A stretch of DNA of 64,000 nucleotides from Rhodanobacter thiooxydans (GCF_021545845.1 NZ_CP088923.1:2356001-2420000); one strand, 5' to 3'; shown: positions 35,884-47,183, counted from the first letter of the stretch. Notes: a model not told the origin generated them from the sequence alone. Numbers and translations: made by a program.

Positions 35884-36944
35884 GCGACTCGATCAACCCT
35901 GCGACGGACACGGCGCTGTCGTTCGACGTGGCCGCGCTGGAGCGCTATCTCGTCGCGCACATCGACGACTTTCGTACGCCGCTGACGCTGAGGCGATTCA
36001 AGGGCGGCCAGTCCAATCCCACCTATCTGCTGATCACGCCTGACCGTCAGTATGTGATGCGCAGCAAGCCCGCGCCGGTAGCCCAGTTGCTTCCTTCTGC
36101 CCATGCGGTGGAGCGCGAGTACCGGGTGCAATCGGCGCTCGCCGGCAGCGCGGTGCCGGTCGCCTGCGTGCATTGTCTGTGCGAGGACGAGTCGGTGATC
36201 GGCCGCGCGTTCTACATCATGGACTACGTCGAGGGGCGGATCTTCTGGGATCAGTCGCTGCCGGGCATGCAGCCGTCCGAGCGCGGCGCGATCTACGACG
36301 AGCTCAACCGGGTGATCGCCGCGCTGCACATCGTGGACATCGCGGCGCTGGGCCTGACCGACTATGGCAAACCCGGCAATTACTTCGAGCGCCAGATCAA
36401 TCGCTGGACGCGCCAGTACCGGGCCACCGAGATCCAGCCGATCGAGGCGATGGACCAGCTGATCGCGTGGTTGCCCGAGCACATTCCGCCTGAGGCTACC
36501 CCACAGGTGTCGCTGGTACACGGCGACTTCCGCATCGACAACGCGATCTTCCACCCCACCGAGCCGCGCATCCTGGCGCTGATCGACTGGGAGCTGTCGA
36601 CCCTGGGCCATCCGCTGGCCGATTTCGCGTATCACCTGTTGAGCTGGCACATCACGCCGGAGTTGGGACGGGGGCTCAAGGGAAAGGATCTGCAGTCGCT
36701 GGGCATTCCAGGCGAGGCGGACTACATCAGCGCTTACGAACGGCGCATCGGCCACCCGGTGACGGCTCCGTGGAATTACTACCTCGCCTACAACCTGTTT
36801 CGCCTTGCCGCGATCGTGCAGGGCATCGCCAAGCGCGCCGCCGACGGTACCGCAAGCAGCGCGCAAGCGGCCATCGTGGGCCTCAATACCAAACCGCTGG
36901 CAGAACTGGGCTTGACGTTTGCGCAACGGGTCGACCACCGATGA
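35880..36944 (+). CDS. APH-fold phosphotransferase, ACAD10/11 kinase-domain / LvaA-like
   Basis: Kinase of 354 residues of the aminoglycoside phosphotransferase fold. Nucleotide loop GGQSNPTY at 42-49, ATP-binding lysine in MRSKP near 63, catalytic loop HGDFRIDN at 214-221 and metal-binding IDWE at 235-238. This class includes the N-terminal domain of ACAD10/11 and LvaA of Pseudomonas putida, which phosphorylate the 4-hydroxyl of 4-hydroxyacyl-CoA; it is not an antibiotic-resistance enzyme. It is translationally coupled to the ComB-like gene and divergent from the ACAD11-like gene. The small LvaB partner is not seen nearby. Confidence 0.88.
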   Translation: MSDSINPATDTALSFDVAALERYLVAHIDDFRTPLTLRRFKGGQSNPTYLLITPDRQYVMRSKPAPVAQLLPSAHAVEREYRVQSALAGSAVPVACVHCLCEDESVIGRAFYIMDYVEGRIFWDQSLPGMQPSERGAIYDELNRVIAALHIVDIAALGLTDYGKPGNYFERQINRWTRQYRATEIQPIEAMDQLIAWLPEHIPPEATPQVSLVHGDFRIDNAIFHPTEPRILALIDWELSTLGHPLADFAYHLLSWHITPELGRGLKGKDLQSLGIPGEADYISAYERRIGHPVTAPWNYYLAYNLFRLAAIVQGIAKRAADGTASSAQAAIVGLNTKPLAELGLTFAQRVDHR

Positions 36945-37023
36945 GTACGTTGCGGGCCATGTCACCTCTCATCACCCACCCGGGCGCCGCAGAGCGTCCA
37001 CTCCATGAGCATAGGAATCGAAC

Positions 37024-39108
37024 ATGTCAGTGAAGTACGAAGTGCGCGACGGTGTGGCGCTCCTCACCATGCACAATCCGCCGGTGAACGGGCTGGATGC
37101 GGCGACGCGGCGCGGGCTCGTGGAATCGCTGGCCCGCGCGCTCGACGACGCGACGGTCAAGGCGGTGGTCGTCACCGGTGGGGCGCGCGCGTTTTCCGGC
37201 GGTGCCGACATCCGCGAGTTCAATACGCCACAAGCCTTGCAGGAGCCGACGCTGCCCACCGTGATCGCCGCGTTCGAGCGCAGCAGCAAGCCGGTGGTGG
37301 CGGCGATCGAGGGAATGGCGCTCGGGGGTGGCCTCGAACTGGCGCTGGGCATGAATTACCGCGTGGCTGACCAGCAGGCACAGATCGGCCTGCCGGAAGT
37401 GAAGCTCGGCATCCTGCCCGGTGCCGGCGGCACCCAGCGCTTTCCGCGCGCCGTGGGTCTGGAGGCGGCGGCCAACATGATCGTGTCCGGCACGCCGGTG
37501 GCCGCGGGCAAGTTGGGCGGAACCCGGCTGTTCGACCAAGTGGTCAAGAGCGGCACGCTGGATGCTGCGGTGACGCTGGCGAATGAAGTGGCGGGCAATC
37601 GCGGGCCGCTGCCGCGGGTACGTGACTGGAAGATCGATCACCCCAACGCCGAAGGCTTCCTCGGCTTCGCGCGCACCGGCGTGGCCGCGGTGTCGGCGAA
37701 TTATCCCGCGCCGCTGAAGTGTCTGGATGCGATCGAGGCGGCGGTGACCAAGTCGTTTGAGCAGGGCATCCATGTTGAGCGTGAAGCGTTTGCGATGCTG
37801 GTGCAGACGCCGGAGTCGAAGTCGCTGCGGCATGCATTCTTCAGCGAACGTGCCGCCGGCAAGGTGCCGGATATTGGTGCGGACGTGCCGCTGCGCGAGA
37901 TCGGCAAGGTCGGCGTGATCGGCGCCGGCACCATGGGTGGCGGCATCAGCATGAACTTCCTCAACGCCGGCATCCCCGTGACCATTCTGGAAACGAAGCA
38001 GGAGGCGCTGGATCGCGGCCTCGGCACGATCCGCAAGAACTACGAGAACAGTGCGAAGAAGGGCAAGCTCACCACTGAGCAAGTCGAGCAGCGCATGGGC
38101 CTGTTGACGCCGAGCTTGTCGTATGACGACTTGAAGGATGCCGACCTGATCATCGAGGCGGTGTTCGAGGAATACGGCGTCAAGGAGGCGGTATTCAAGC
38201 AGCTAGACCAGATCGCCAAGCCGGGCGCGATCCTCGCCAGCAACACCTCGACGTTGGATGTCGATCGCATTGCCGCCTTCACTGCGCGCCCGCAAGACGT
38301 GATCGGCATGCACTTCTTCAGCCCGGCCAACGTGATGAAGCTGCTGGAAGTGGTGCGTGGAAAACAGACGGCCAAAGACGTGCTGGCTACGGTGATGGCG
38401 CTGGCGAAGAAGATCCGCAAGACCGCCGTGGTTTCCGGTGTGTGCGATGGCTTCATCGGCAACCGCATGATCGAGCAGTACGCCCGTCAGGCTGGCTTTC
38501 TGCTCGATGAGGGCGCGCTGCCCGAACAGGTCGATCGCGCCGCGGAGAAATTCGGCATGGCGATGGGGCCATTCCGCATGGGTGACATGGCCGGTAACGA
38601 CATCGGCTGGGCGATCCGCAAGCGTCGCGCAGTGGAACAGCCCGATCTGACCTACAGCAAGAGCGCCGACAAGCTTTGCGAGTTGGGCCGCTTCGGCCAG
38701 AAGACCGGCAAGGGTTGGTACGACTACAAGCCGGGTGACCGCAAGGCTTACCCGTCGGCCGAGGTGAATGCGCTGGTCGAAGCGCACTCGAAGGAGCTCG
38801 GCATTACCCGACGCAAGATCAGCGACGAGGAAATCGTCGAGCGGCTGGTCTATGCATTGGTCAACGAGGGCGCGCGCATCCTCGAGGACGGCATCGCCTC
38901 GAAGGCCTCGGACATCGACATCGTCTACCTCACCGGCTACGGCTTTCCGTTGTGGCATGGGGGGCCGATGTTCTACGCCGACACGATTGGGCTCTACAAC
39001 GTGCTCGCCGCCATGCGTCGCTATGCGAAGGGCCATGAAGGCGCGGCATGGGAGCCGGCTCCGCTGCTGGTAGCTCTGGCCGAAGCCGGCAAGTCGTTCA
39101 ACGACTGA
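37024..39108 (+). CDS. FadB/FadJ-type enoyl-CoA hydratase / 3-hydroxyacyl-CoA dehydrogenase
   Basis: Fusion enzyme of 694 residues with the same order as the gene at 15-2120: crotonase domain (GGGLELALGMNY near 103, PEVKLGILPGAGG near 124) and NAD domain (VIGAGTMGGGISM near 298), then two 3-hydroxyacyl-CoA dehydrogenase C-terminal domains. It converts enoyl-CoA to 3-ketoacyl-CoA. It follows the kinase gene by 79 bp and precedes the thiolase by 33 bp, giving a complete lower beta-oxidation unit directly downstream of the kinase step. Confidence 0.93.
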   Translation: MSVKYEVRDGVALLTMHNPPVNGLDAATRRGLVESLARALDDATVKAVVVTGGARAFSGGADIREFNTPQALQEPTLPTVIAAFERSSKPVVAAIEGMALGGGLELALGMNYRVADQQAQIGLPEVKLGILPGAGGTQRFPRAVGLEAAANMIVSGTPVAAGKLGGTRLFDQVVKSGTLDAAVTLANEVAGNRGPLPRVRDWKIDHPNAEGFLGFARTGVAAVSANYPAPLKCLDAIEAAVTKSFEQGIHVEREAFAMLVQTPESKSLRHAFFSERAAGKVPDIGADVPLREIGKVGVIGAGTMGGGISMNFLNAGIPVTILETKQEALDRGLGTIRKNYENSAKKGKLTTEQVEQRMGLLTPSLSYDDLKDADLIIEAVFEEYGVKEAVFKQLDQIAKPGAILASNTSTLDVDRIAAFTARPQDVIGMHFFSPANVMKLLEVVRGKQTAKDVLATVMALAKKIRKTAVVSGVCDGFIGNRMIEQYARQAGFLLDEGALPEQVDRAAEKFGMAMGPFRMGDMAGNDIGWAIRKRRAVEQPDLTYSKSADKLCELGRFGQKTGKGWYDYKPGDRKAYPSAEVNALVEAHSKELGITRRKISDEEIVERLVYALVNEGARILEDGIASKASDIDIVYLTGYGFPLWHGGPMFYADTIGLYNVLAAMRRYAKGHEGAAWEPAPLLVALAEAGKSFND

Positions 39109-39141
39109 TCCCTATTCCACGCATCGACTGGAACCATTCCC

Positions 39142-40320
39142 ATGAAAGAAGCTGTCATCGTTTCCACCGCACGCACCGGCCTGGCCAAGAGCTGGAAAGG
39201 CGCCCTTAACATGACCCACGGCGCCACCCTTGGCGGCCATGTGGTTCAGCACGCGGTCGCCCGCGCCGGCATCGACCCGGCCGAGGTCGAAGACGTGCTG
39301 ATGGGTTGCGCGAATCCCGAAGGCGCCACCGGCGTGAACATTGCGCGACAGAGCGCGATCCGCGCCGGCCTGCCGGTCACCGTACCGGGCGCCACCGTCA
39401 ACCGCTTTTGTTCGTCCGGGCTGCAGACCATTGCGATGGCGGCCCAGCGCGTGATCGCCGGCGAAGGTGACATCCACGTGGCCGGTGGGGTGGAGAGCAT
39501 TTCCTGCGTACAGCCGTATTTGAACCAGCACATGCTCACCGAAGGCTGGTTGCTGCAGCACAAGCCGGAGATCTACTGGTCGATGCTGCAGACCGCCGAG
39601 ACCATGGCTAAACGCTACAAGATCCCGCGCGAACGGCAGGATCGCTACGGTGTGGAAAGCCAGCTGCGCGCGGCTGCGGCCGCGGCCGCCGGCCGCTTCG
39701 ACGACGAGATCGTACCGATCAGTGTGCTCGCTGGCGTCGCCGATCCGGCCACACACCAGTTGATGACGCGCGAGGTGACGTTGTCCAGCGACGAAGGTAT
39801 TCGTGCTGACACCACCTATGAAGGCGTGGCGAGGATTCGTACCGCACTCCCCGGTGGCGTGATCACCGCCGGTAATGCCAGCCAGTTTTCCGATGGCGCC
39901 TCCGCGGCGGTGGTGATGGACGCGAAGCTGGCCGAACAGCGCGGCATCCAGCCGCTTGGCATCTTCCGCGGCTTCGCAGTATCCGGCTGCGAACCAGACG
40001 AAATGGGTGTCGGCCCGGTGTTCGCCGTGCCCAAGCTGCTCAAGCGCGCAGGCCTCAACGTCGACGACATTGGGCTATGGGAATTGAACGAGGCGTTCGC
40101 CGTACAGGTGCTGTACTGCATGGACACACTCGGCATCCCGCCTGAGCGGATCAATGTCGATGGTGGCGCGATCGCGGTCGGCCATCCCTACGGCGTCAGC
40201 GGCGCACGTCTGGTCGGACATGCGCTGATCGAAGGCCGGCGACGCTGCGTGAAGTACGTCGTGGTGACGATGTGCATCGGCGGCGGGCAAGGTGCCGCCG
40301 GCCTGTTCGAGATCGGCTGA
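39142..40320 (+). CDS. Acetyl-CoA C-acyltransferase (thiolase)
   Basis: Thiolase of 392 residues that cleaves 3-ketoacyl-CoA to acetyl-CoA and a shortened acyl-CoA. Nucleophile Cys90 in [11 protein letters not shown], His348 in [11 protein letters not shown] and the second catalytic Cys378 in CIGGGQGAA are all present. The ATG follows a weak purine-rich site (TGGAACC). It forms a FadBA-like pair with the preceding fusion enzyme. Confidence 0.95.
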   Translation: MKEAVIVSTARTGLAKSWKGALNMTHGATLGGHVVQHAVARAGIDPAEVEDVLMGCANPEGATGVNIARQSAIRAGLPVTVPGATVNRFCSSGLQTIAMAAQRVIAGEGDIHVAGGVESISCVQPYLNQHMLTEGWLLQHKPEIYWSMLQTAETMAKRYKIPRERQDRYGVESQLRAAAAAAAGRFDDEIVPISVLAGVADPATHQLMTREVTLSSDEGIRADTTYEGVARIRTALPGGVITAGNASQFSDGASAAVVMDAKLAEQRGIQPLGIFRGFAVSGCEPDEMGVGPVFAVPKLLKRAGLNVDDIGLWELNEAFAVQVLYCMDTLGIPPERINVDGGAIAVGHPYGVSGARLVGHALIEGRRRCVKYVVVTMCIGGGQGAAGLFEIG

Positions 40321-40327
40321 GAACGAC

Positions 40328-42154
40328 ATGGACTCCTTGTTACTCTCGCGCCGCGATGTCAATTTCCTGCTGTATGAGTGGCTGGACGTGGCTGCGCTCA
40401 CGGCCAGGCCCCGGCATGCCGATCACAGTCGCGAGACCTTCGATGCCGTGCTCGATGTCGCCGTGCGACTGGCCACAGACCGGTTTGCGCCACATAACCA
40501 GAAGGCCGATCAGTGCGAGCCGCGCTTCGACGGTGAGCACGTCCACCTGATCGACGAGTTGAAGCCCGCGCTCCAGGCGTTCGCGGAAACCGGTTTGTCG
40601 GCCGGTTCCAAGGACTATGCGCTCGGCGGCATGCAGCTTCCGCACGTGGTCGAGATGGCTGCGCTGGCCTATTTGTACGCGGCCAATGTCAGCACCAGTG
40701 CGTATCCGCTGCTGACCATGGGCAACGCCAATCTGCTGCTGGCGCATGGTAACCCGGCGCAGATCAAGGCCTTCGTCGAGCCTGAACTGGCCGGGCGCTT
40801 CTTCGGTACCATGTGCCTGTCCGAACCGCAGGCTGGCTCCTCGCTATCCGACATAACGACGCGCGCCGAGCCCGATGGCGACTCGCCCTTCGGCCCACGC
40901 TACCGCGTCACCGGCAACAAGATGTGGATCTCCGGCGGCGACCACGAGCTTTCGGAAAACATCGTGCACCTGGTGTTGGCCAAGATCCCCGGCACCGACG
41001 GCAAGTTGATCCCCGGCGTGAAAGGCATCTCGCTGCTGCTGGTCCCGAAGTTTCTGGTCCATGAAGACGGCTCGCTGGGCGAACGCAATGATGTGGAACT
41101 GGCCGGCATCAACCACAAGATGGGCTACCGCGGCACGGTTAACACCTTGCTCAATTTCGGCGAGGGCTCGCGCCACACACCCGAGGGCAGGGCTGGTGCC
41201 ATCGGCTACCTGGTCGGCGAGGCGCACCAGGGTTTGGCCTATATGTTCCACATGATGAACGGGGCGCGCATTGGCGTCGGCCTGGGTGCAGTAGCGCTGG
41301 GCTACACCGGCTACCTGCATGCACTGGACTACGCGCGCCACCGTCCGCAGGGCCGGCTGGTCGGTGCCGAGGGCAAGGATCCCTCCAGCCCGCAGACACG
41401 CATCATCGAACACGCCGACGTCAAACGCATGCTGCTGGCACAGAAGGCGTATGTGGAAGGTGGGCTGGCGTTCAACCTGTATTGCGCGCGGCTGTTCGAC
41501 GAGGCAGCGACCAGCGATGACGAAAACGAGCGGGCCAACCTTACCCTACTGCTGGATATCCTGACCCCGATCGCCAAAAGCTGGCCTTCACAGTGGTGCC
41601 TGGCCGCCAACGACCTGGCGATCCAGGTGCACGGTGGCTACGGTTATACGCGTGAGTACAAGGTTGAGCAGTTCTATCGCGACAACAGGTTGAACTCGAT
41701 CCACGAAGGTACCCACGGCATCCAGGCGCTGGATCTGCTTGGGCGCAAGGTTGTAATGAAGGACGGTGCCGCTTTCCGGCTGTTTTCGGCGCGCGTGGCC
41801 GGCAGCATCGACCGCGCAGGCAAGCAGGACTCCCTGCGCACGCACGCGGAGAACCTGGAGGCTCGGGTGCATCGGCTGGCCGAAGTCACCCGGCAATTGT
41901 GGGCAGCTGGGAACCCCCTTCTCACCCTCGCCAATGCCAGTGTCTACCTCGAAGCGTTCGGTCACATCGCGATCGCCTGGATCTGGCTGGAGCAGGCGCT
42001 CACCGCGGTCGGCAGCGCGGGCAACTTCTACGAGGGCAAGCGCTGCGCAGCCGACTATTTCTTCCGCTGGGAACTGCCAAAGGTAGATGCCCAATTGAAC
42101 CTGCTGGCGAGCATGGATCGCACCACGCTGGATATGCAGGACGCCTGGTTTTGA
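40328..42154 (+). CDS. Large acyl-CoA dehydrogenase, DmdC-like
   Basis: FAD-dependent dehydrogenase of 608 residues, about 200 longer than typical members because of a C-terminal domain, as in 3-methylmercaptopropionyl-CoA dehydrogenase DmdC and AidB-like enzymes. Motifs: MCLSEPQAGSSLSDITTRAE, KMWISGGDHELSENIVHLVL, MGYRGTVNTLLNFG and the active-site stretch SIHEGTHGIQALDLLG. Start ATG 40328 is 7 bp after the thiolase stop. Likely oxidises a short or branched acyl-CoA; many DmdC homologues act outside DMSP metabolism, so that substrate should not be assumed. Confidence 0.9.
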   Translation: MDSLLLSRRDVNFLLYEWLDVAALTARPRHADHSRETFDAVLDVAVRLATDRFAPHNQKADQCEPRFDGEHVHLIDELKPALQAFAETGLSAGSKDYALGGMQLPHVVEMAALAYLYAANVSTSAYPLLTMGNANLLLAHGNPAQIKAFVEPELAGRFFGTMCLSEPQAGSSLSDITTRAEPDGDSPFGPRYRVTGNKMWISGGDHELSENIVHLVLAKIPGTDGKLIPGVKGISLLLVPKFLVHEDGSLGERNDVELAGINHKMGYRGTVNTLLNFGEGSRHTPEGRAGAIGYLVGEAHQGLAYMFHMMNGARIGVGLGAVALGYTGYLHALDYARHRPQGRLVGAEGKDPSSPQTRIIEHADVKRMLLAQKAYVEGGLAFNLYCARLFDEAATSDDENERANLTLLLDILTPIAKSWPSQWCLAANDLAIQVHGGYGYTREYKVEQFYRDNRLNSIHEGTHGIQALDLLGRKVVMKDGAAFRLFSARVAGSIDRAGKQDSLRTHAENLEARVHRLAEVTRQLWAAGNPLLTLANASVYLEAFGHIAIAWIWLEQALTAVGSAGNFYEGKRCAADYFFRWELPKVDAQLNLLASMDRTTLDMQDAWF

Positions 42155-42182
42155 CCACTCATGACGCTTCGGAATACCTGAC

Positions 42183-42680
42183 ATGACCGCCATGCAAATC
42201 ATCGACAACCTAGAGGCGCTGCACGACTGGGTCGGTCGCGAAGTCGCGCACAGCGACTGGATGACGATCGACCAGCAGTGCATCCAGAAATTTGCGGATG
42301 CCACCGGCGATCACCAGTGGATCCACCTCGATGCGGAGCGTGCCCGACGCGAATCTCCCTACAAAGCGCCGATTGCGCACGGCTACCTGATCCTTTCGCT
42401 GCTGCCGGCGATATTCGCCTCGTGTGTGCGTATCGACGGCGTGGGCATGACGATCAATTACGGCCTGGATCGCGTGCGCCTGCCAGCACCGGTGCTCGCC
42501 GGTCAGCGCGTGCGGGGGCGACTGAGTCTCGATCGTCTCCATGCCGTCGTAGGCGGCGTGCAGGCACACTGGAATTGTACGGTCGATGTGGAACACGGCG
42601 ACAAGCCGGTCTGCGTCGCGCAGATGCTGGCGCGCTATTACCCGGCGTCAGCCGCCCAAGCCGCGGAGGAAGTCGCGTGA
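42183..42680 (+). CDS. MaoC-like enoyl-CoA hydratase
   Basis: Hotdog-fold hydratase of 165 residues. The hydratase-2 signature is present as FADATGDHQWIHLD (Asp and His, near 37-50), then APIAHGYLILSLLP. It would hydrate an enoyl-CoA to the (R)-3-hydroxyacyl-CoA, the opposite stereochemistry to FadB/FadJ. It lies 28 bp after the DmdC-like gene in the same operon. NodN-type members have unclear roles, so the assignment is to family. Confidence 0.88.
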   Translation: MTAMQIIDNLEALHDWVGREVAHSDWMTIDQQCIQKFADATGDHQWIHLDAERARRESPYKAPIAHGYLILSLLPAIFASCVRIDGVGMTINYGLDRVRLPAPVLAGQRVRGRLSLDRLHAVVGGVQAHWNCTVDVEHGDKPVCVAQMLARYYPASAAQAAEEVA

Positions 42681-42987
42681 CTATCCATGGGAAAGCAGTC
42701 GCAAACAGATCTGGGATCGCGGATCGCGCCGGGCTGTATCGCCACCGGCGGGGTTCGAGCCCGTTCTGCAGGCTGCACGGAAGTCGCGCCAGCCATGCCG
42801 GCGTCAGGCATCACGACGCGCGCGGACGCGCAGCGGTAAACCGGATTGAAGGGGAAGTTCCACATCGCCAAGCATCGGATTCTCGTCGCCAGCAATCAGC
42901 CAGCGTCGTCCATTGTGCAGAGCCGTCCAGCTCCCGCGAGCCAATTACGCAGCAGCCATTGTCCATACAAATCGGGAGGGGATAGAC

Positions 42988-43319
42988 ATGACATTCAATC
43001 ATTTCAGGCAGGACCTGGCGTGGTCCATTGCCACCTCACTGGGCGCGCTCGCCATGGCGCCGGTACTGGCGCTGTGGCGCAGGAAACACCGACCGGTGCC
43101 GGCAATGCCTGCGCGGTGCAGGGCGCGCTGCCTTCGCTCGCCTTCGGCTACAACGGGATGAGCGGCATGGGTCGTCACCACGACATCGAGGGCTTCCGCG
43201 GATTCTCCAACCCGCGGGGTGTGGTGGTGCGCGGCAAGGATGACCCGATCGTCGCCTTTTACGTACCCTACAGCAAGGCCGAGATCTTGGTGAATTCGGT
43301 GTTGTCGGGTGCCGCATGA
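42988..43319 (+). pseudogene. Aldehyde dehydrogenase C-terminal remnant
   Basis: The last 75 or so codons read ALPSLAFGYNGMSGMGRHHD, IEGFRGFSNPRGVVVRGKDD and PYSKAEILVNSVLSGAA, the tail of a coniferyl-aldehyde-type aldehyde dehydrogenase (usual LPFGG-x-SGMG-x-H motif, with GG changed to YN). The catalytic half is absent. A well-formed ribosome site (GGGAGG) and ATG at 42988 open a different frame that shifts into this one, so the locus is a deletion product. The 42681-42987 stretch before it has no recognised gene. Confidence 0.6.
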
Positions 43320-43338
43320 CTTTCAACCGGAGTGCAAC

Positions 43339-44124
43339 ATGACGAATTTGACCCGCACGCTTTTTAATTTGGATGGCCAGACGGCGTTGATCACCGGCGG
43401 CTCGCGTGGACTCGGCCTGCAGATCGCCGAGGCGCTCGGTGACTACGGTGCGCGGATTCTTCTATCGGCGCGCAAGGCCGACGAGTTGAAGCAGGCGCAG
43501 GCGCACCTGCAGCGGCGCGGTATCGAGTCCGAGTGGGTGGTGGCCGACGTGGCCCAGCCCGAATCCGTGCATGCGCTGGTCGATGCCGCCCTGGCGAGGA
43601 TGGGCCGCATCGACGTGCTGGTGAACAACGCCGGTACCAGCTGGGGCGCACCCGCCGAGGACCACCCGCTGGAGGCATGGGACAAGGTGTTCGATCTCAA
43701 CGTGCGCGGCCTGTTCCTACTCAGCCAGCAGGTCGGCAAGCGTTCGATGATTGTCCATGGCCATGGCCGCATCATCAACATCGCCTCGATCGCGGGGTTG
43801 CGCGGCAATCCGCCCGGCAGCATGCAGACCATCGCCTACAACAGCGCCAAGGCCGCGGTGGTCAACTTCACCCGCTCCCTGGCCGGCGAATGGGGCATAC
43901 ACGGCATCACCGTCAATGCGATCGCGCCGGGATTCTTTCCGTCGAAGATGACCCGAGGTCTGATCGAACAGGTCGGTGAGGAAGCCCTGCTTGGCAACGC
44001 CCCGCTGCGCCGCATCGGTGGCGAGCAGGATCTGAAGGGTGCTGCGCTTCTGTTTGCGTCCGGCGCGGGCAGCCACATCACCGGCCAGGTGCTGGCCGTG
44101 GATGGCGGCTATACGGCAGTGTGA
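43339..44124 (+). CDS. Short-chain dehydrogenase/reductase
   Basis: SDR of 261 residues with TGGSRGLG near 17-24, VLVNNAGTSWG, the catalytic Ser in INIASIAG, Tyr-x3-Lys in AYNSAKAA and the C-terminal ITGQVLAVDGGYT. The ATG at 43339 has GGAG upstream. As a 3-hydroxyacyl-CoA or secondary alcohol dehydrogenase it could oxidise the (R)-3-hydroxyacyl-CoA made by the MaoC enzyme. Confidence 0.92.
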   Translation: MTNLTRTLFNLDGQTALITGGSRGLGLQIAEALGDYGARILLSARKADELKQAQAHLQRRGIESEWVVADVAQPESVHALVDAALARMGRIDVLVNNAGTSWGAPAEDHPLEAWDKVFDLNVRGLFLLSQQVGKRSMIVHGHGRIINIASIAGLRGNPPGSMQTIAYNSAKAAVVNFTRSLAGEWGIHGITVNAIAPGFFPSKMTRGLIEQVGEEALLGNAPLRRIGGEQDLKGAALLFASGAGSHITGQVLAVDGGYTAV

Positions 44125-44200
44125 TGGTGGGTGATTTCCCTGCGCCGGATTGCTGTTCACCTGAGCCGCCGGCGTCTTTTATTTGCAATGTGGAGTATGC

Positions 44201-45385
<1,185 letters not shown>

Positions 45386-45389
45386 GCAC

Positions 45390-46520
45390 ATGGATTTCGC
45401 ATTTACCGAAGAACAACAGATGCTGCAGGACACCACCCGCCGCTATCTCGCCCGCGAATACGGCTTCGACAAGCGTAACGGCATCTTGGCGTCACAAGCG
45501 GGCTGGTCGCGTGACATCTGGCAGGCACTGGCCGAACTAGGCCTGCTGGCGATGGATATTCCGGAGCAGGATGGCGGCATCGGTGCCGGCCCCGTCGGCG
45601 TCATGCTGGTGGCACAGGCGGCCGGCGAAAGCCTGTTGCTCGAACCGCTGCTGTCCAGCGCCGTGTTGGCCACGCGAGCCATCGTCCAGCTCGGGGCGGG
45701 TGCGCAACGCAAACGCTGGCTGCCCGGGCTAGCCGATGGTTCGTGCATCGCCGTGCTGGCGCACGATGAAGCTGATGCTTGCATCGAGGTTGCGGCGATC
45801 AGCACACGGACCACTCGCAACGGTGACGACTGGCAGCTGGAGGGACGCAAGTCGGCCGTCTACCACGCTCCGGCCGCAAACGTGCTGCTGGTGTCCGCGC
45901 GTGACGACGATGGCCATGTCCACGTCTTCGCACTGCCAGCAGATGCCGCGGGCGTGCGGCTGGAGACCTTTCGCACAGTGGACGGCCAAGTCGCGGCCGA
46001 CATCGTGTTCGATCAGGTGCGCGTACCATCCGCCGATCGCCTAGACGGTGACGCGGCGCTATTGCAATCGGTGCTCGACTACGGCCTGGCGATCTTCTGT
46101 GCCGAGACACTGGGCAGCTTAGAGCGCACGCTCAACGCCACCATCGAATATTCGCGCTCGCGTGTGCAGTTCGGCGTGCCGATCGGCAGTTTCCAGGCTC
46201 TGCAGCATCGCATGGCCGACATGCTGGCGCAGGTTGAACAGGCCCGCTCGATGGTCTATCTGGCGATTAGCCACAGTCAGGATACCGACCCGGCCACACG
46301 TCGCAAGGCACTTTCCGGCGCCAAGGTGTTGATCGGGGAAGCAGCACGCTACGTGTCGCAGCAGGCGGTGCAACTGCATGGTGGCATGGGCATGACCGAC
46401 GAGCTGGATGTCAGCCATCACGTGCGTCGCCTGCTTGCCTTCGAGCTTCGCTACGGCAGCACCGATGAGCACCGTGCCGTTTGTCGAGAAAGCCTGGTGC
46501 ATGCGGTTCGGGTGTCCTGA
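45390..46520 (+). CDS. Acyl-CoA dehydrogenase (partner subunit type)
   Basis: Protein of 376 residues, the shorter type of acyl-CoA dehydrogenase. N-terminal MDFAFTEEQQMLQDTTRRYL and C-terminal AARYVSQQAVQLHGGMGMTD are typical. The catalytic-Glu region is not obvious, as in the non-catalytic partner chains of heteromeric dehydrogenases. It ends the copy B operon. A remnant of its paralogue's C-terminus survives at 11131-11280. Confidence 0.9.
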   Translation: MDFAFTEEQQMLQDTTRRYLAREYGFDKRNGILASQAGWSRDIWQALAELGLLAMDIPEQDGGIGAGPVGVMLVAQAAGESLLLEPLLSSAVLATRAIVQLGAGAQRKRWLPGLADGSCIAVLAHDEADACIEVAAISTRTTRNGDDWQLEGRKSAVYHAPAANVLLVSARDDDGHVHVFALPADAAGVRLETFRTVDGQVAADIVFDQVRVPSADRLDGDAALLQSVLDYGLAIFCAETLGSLERTLNATIEYSRSRVQFGVPIGSFQALQHRMADMLAQVEQARSMVYLAISHSQDTDPATRRKALSGAKVLIGEAARYVSQQAVQLHGGMGMTDELDVSHHVRRLLAFELRYGSTDEHRAVCRESLVHAVRVS

Positions 46521-47183
46521 TCGATCCTATCGCTATCGTGTGATTGACATGAACTAGGTGGACTTCAGCTCGTTCCTTACAGGTTTTCACGTTCCAAGCG
46601 ACGCATGTCTGGAAGGCATCTGTCCATGGCCACGAACCTGCGCGGAATTCCACTCACGCCCGTGCCGACCATGTCACGATATTGTGCTTGCGCGATCGGC
46701 TGAATCACGCCCTGAGTCAGTCCGTCAACTATTTCTGGTAGACAGTTTGGCAACCAAAGGCGATCCGCGCAGCTCATTTCATTGTACTTGGATCACAAGA
46801 TGGATCATTTCCAAATGCTGCAAAAATCTGCTTACACCCCAAAGTCTCACCGCTTAAGACGCTGCCGCGAGCGACGCACAATTTGCGATAAGTTTTGTCC
46901 GCGGAACAATGCGATTAGGGCCGGTTATCGAGGGTAGGGCAGGGGAACTCCAAACTCTCCTGTAACTCGGAACCGAGGGCGTCGGGGCGAAGTGAACTCT
47001 CAGCCGTGGATGGTGCCGCCGGACGTGTGCCGGTTGCACATCAAATGTAGAGTCACGTCCCTCGACCATGAGTTGATAGTCGGGACACGTAACGTCCCGG
47101 CCTCACGAATGCAGAGAATCGCCGTCTCGTGAAATGAGACAGGGATGAAGCATCATTGAGGTTCCGAAACTGGAGAAAGACCC
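46521..47183. other. Non-coding boundary between catabolic and accessory regions
   Basis: About 660 bp with no convincing gene. Short open frames on both strands lack family similarity. The composition changes toward the accessory region from about 46,850. No tRNA or clear attachment site was found. Confidence 0.35.

Noticed and set aside
35880..36944. Aminoglycoside resistance gene
   Set aside because: The APH fold is shared, but context and partner genes point to the acyl-CoA kinase branch; a resistance call would be misleading.
46577..46777. Minus-strand frame of 66 codons in the boundary region
   Set aside because: No ribosome site, no recognisable family, and it lies alone.
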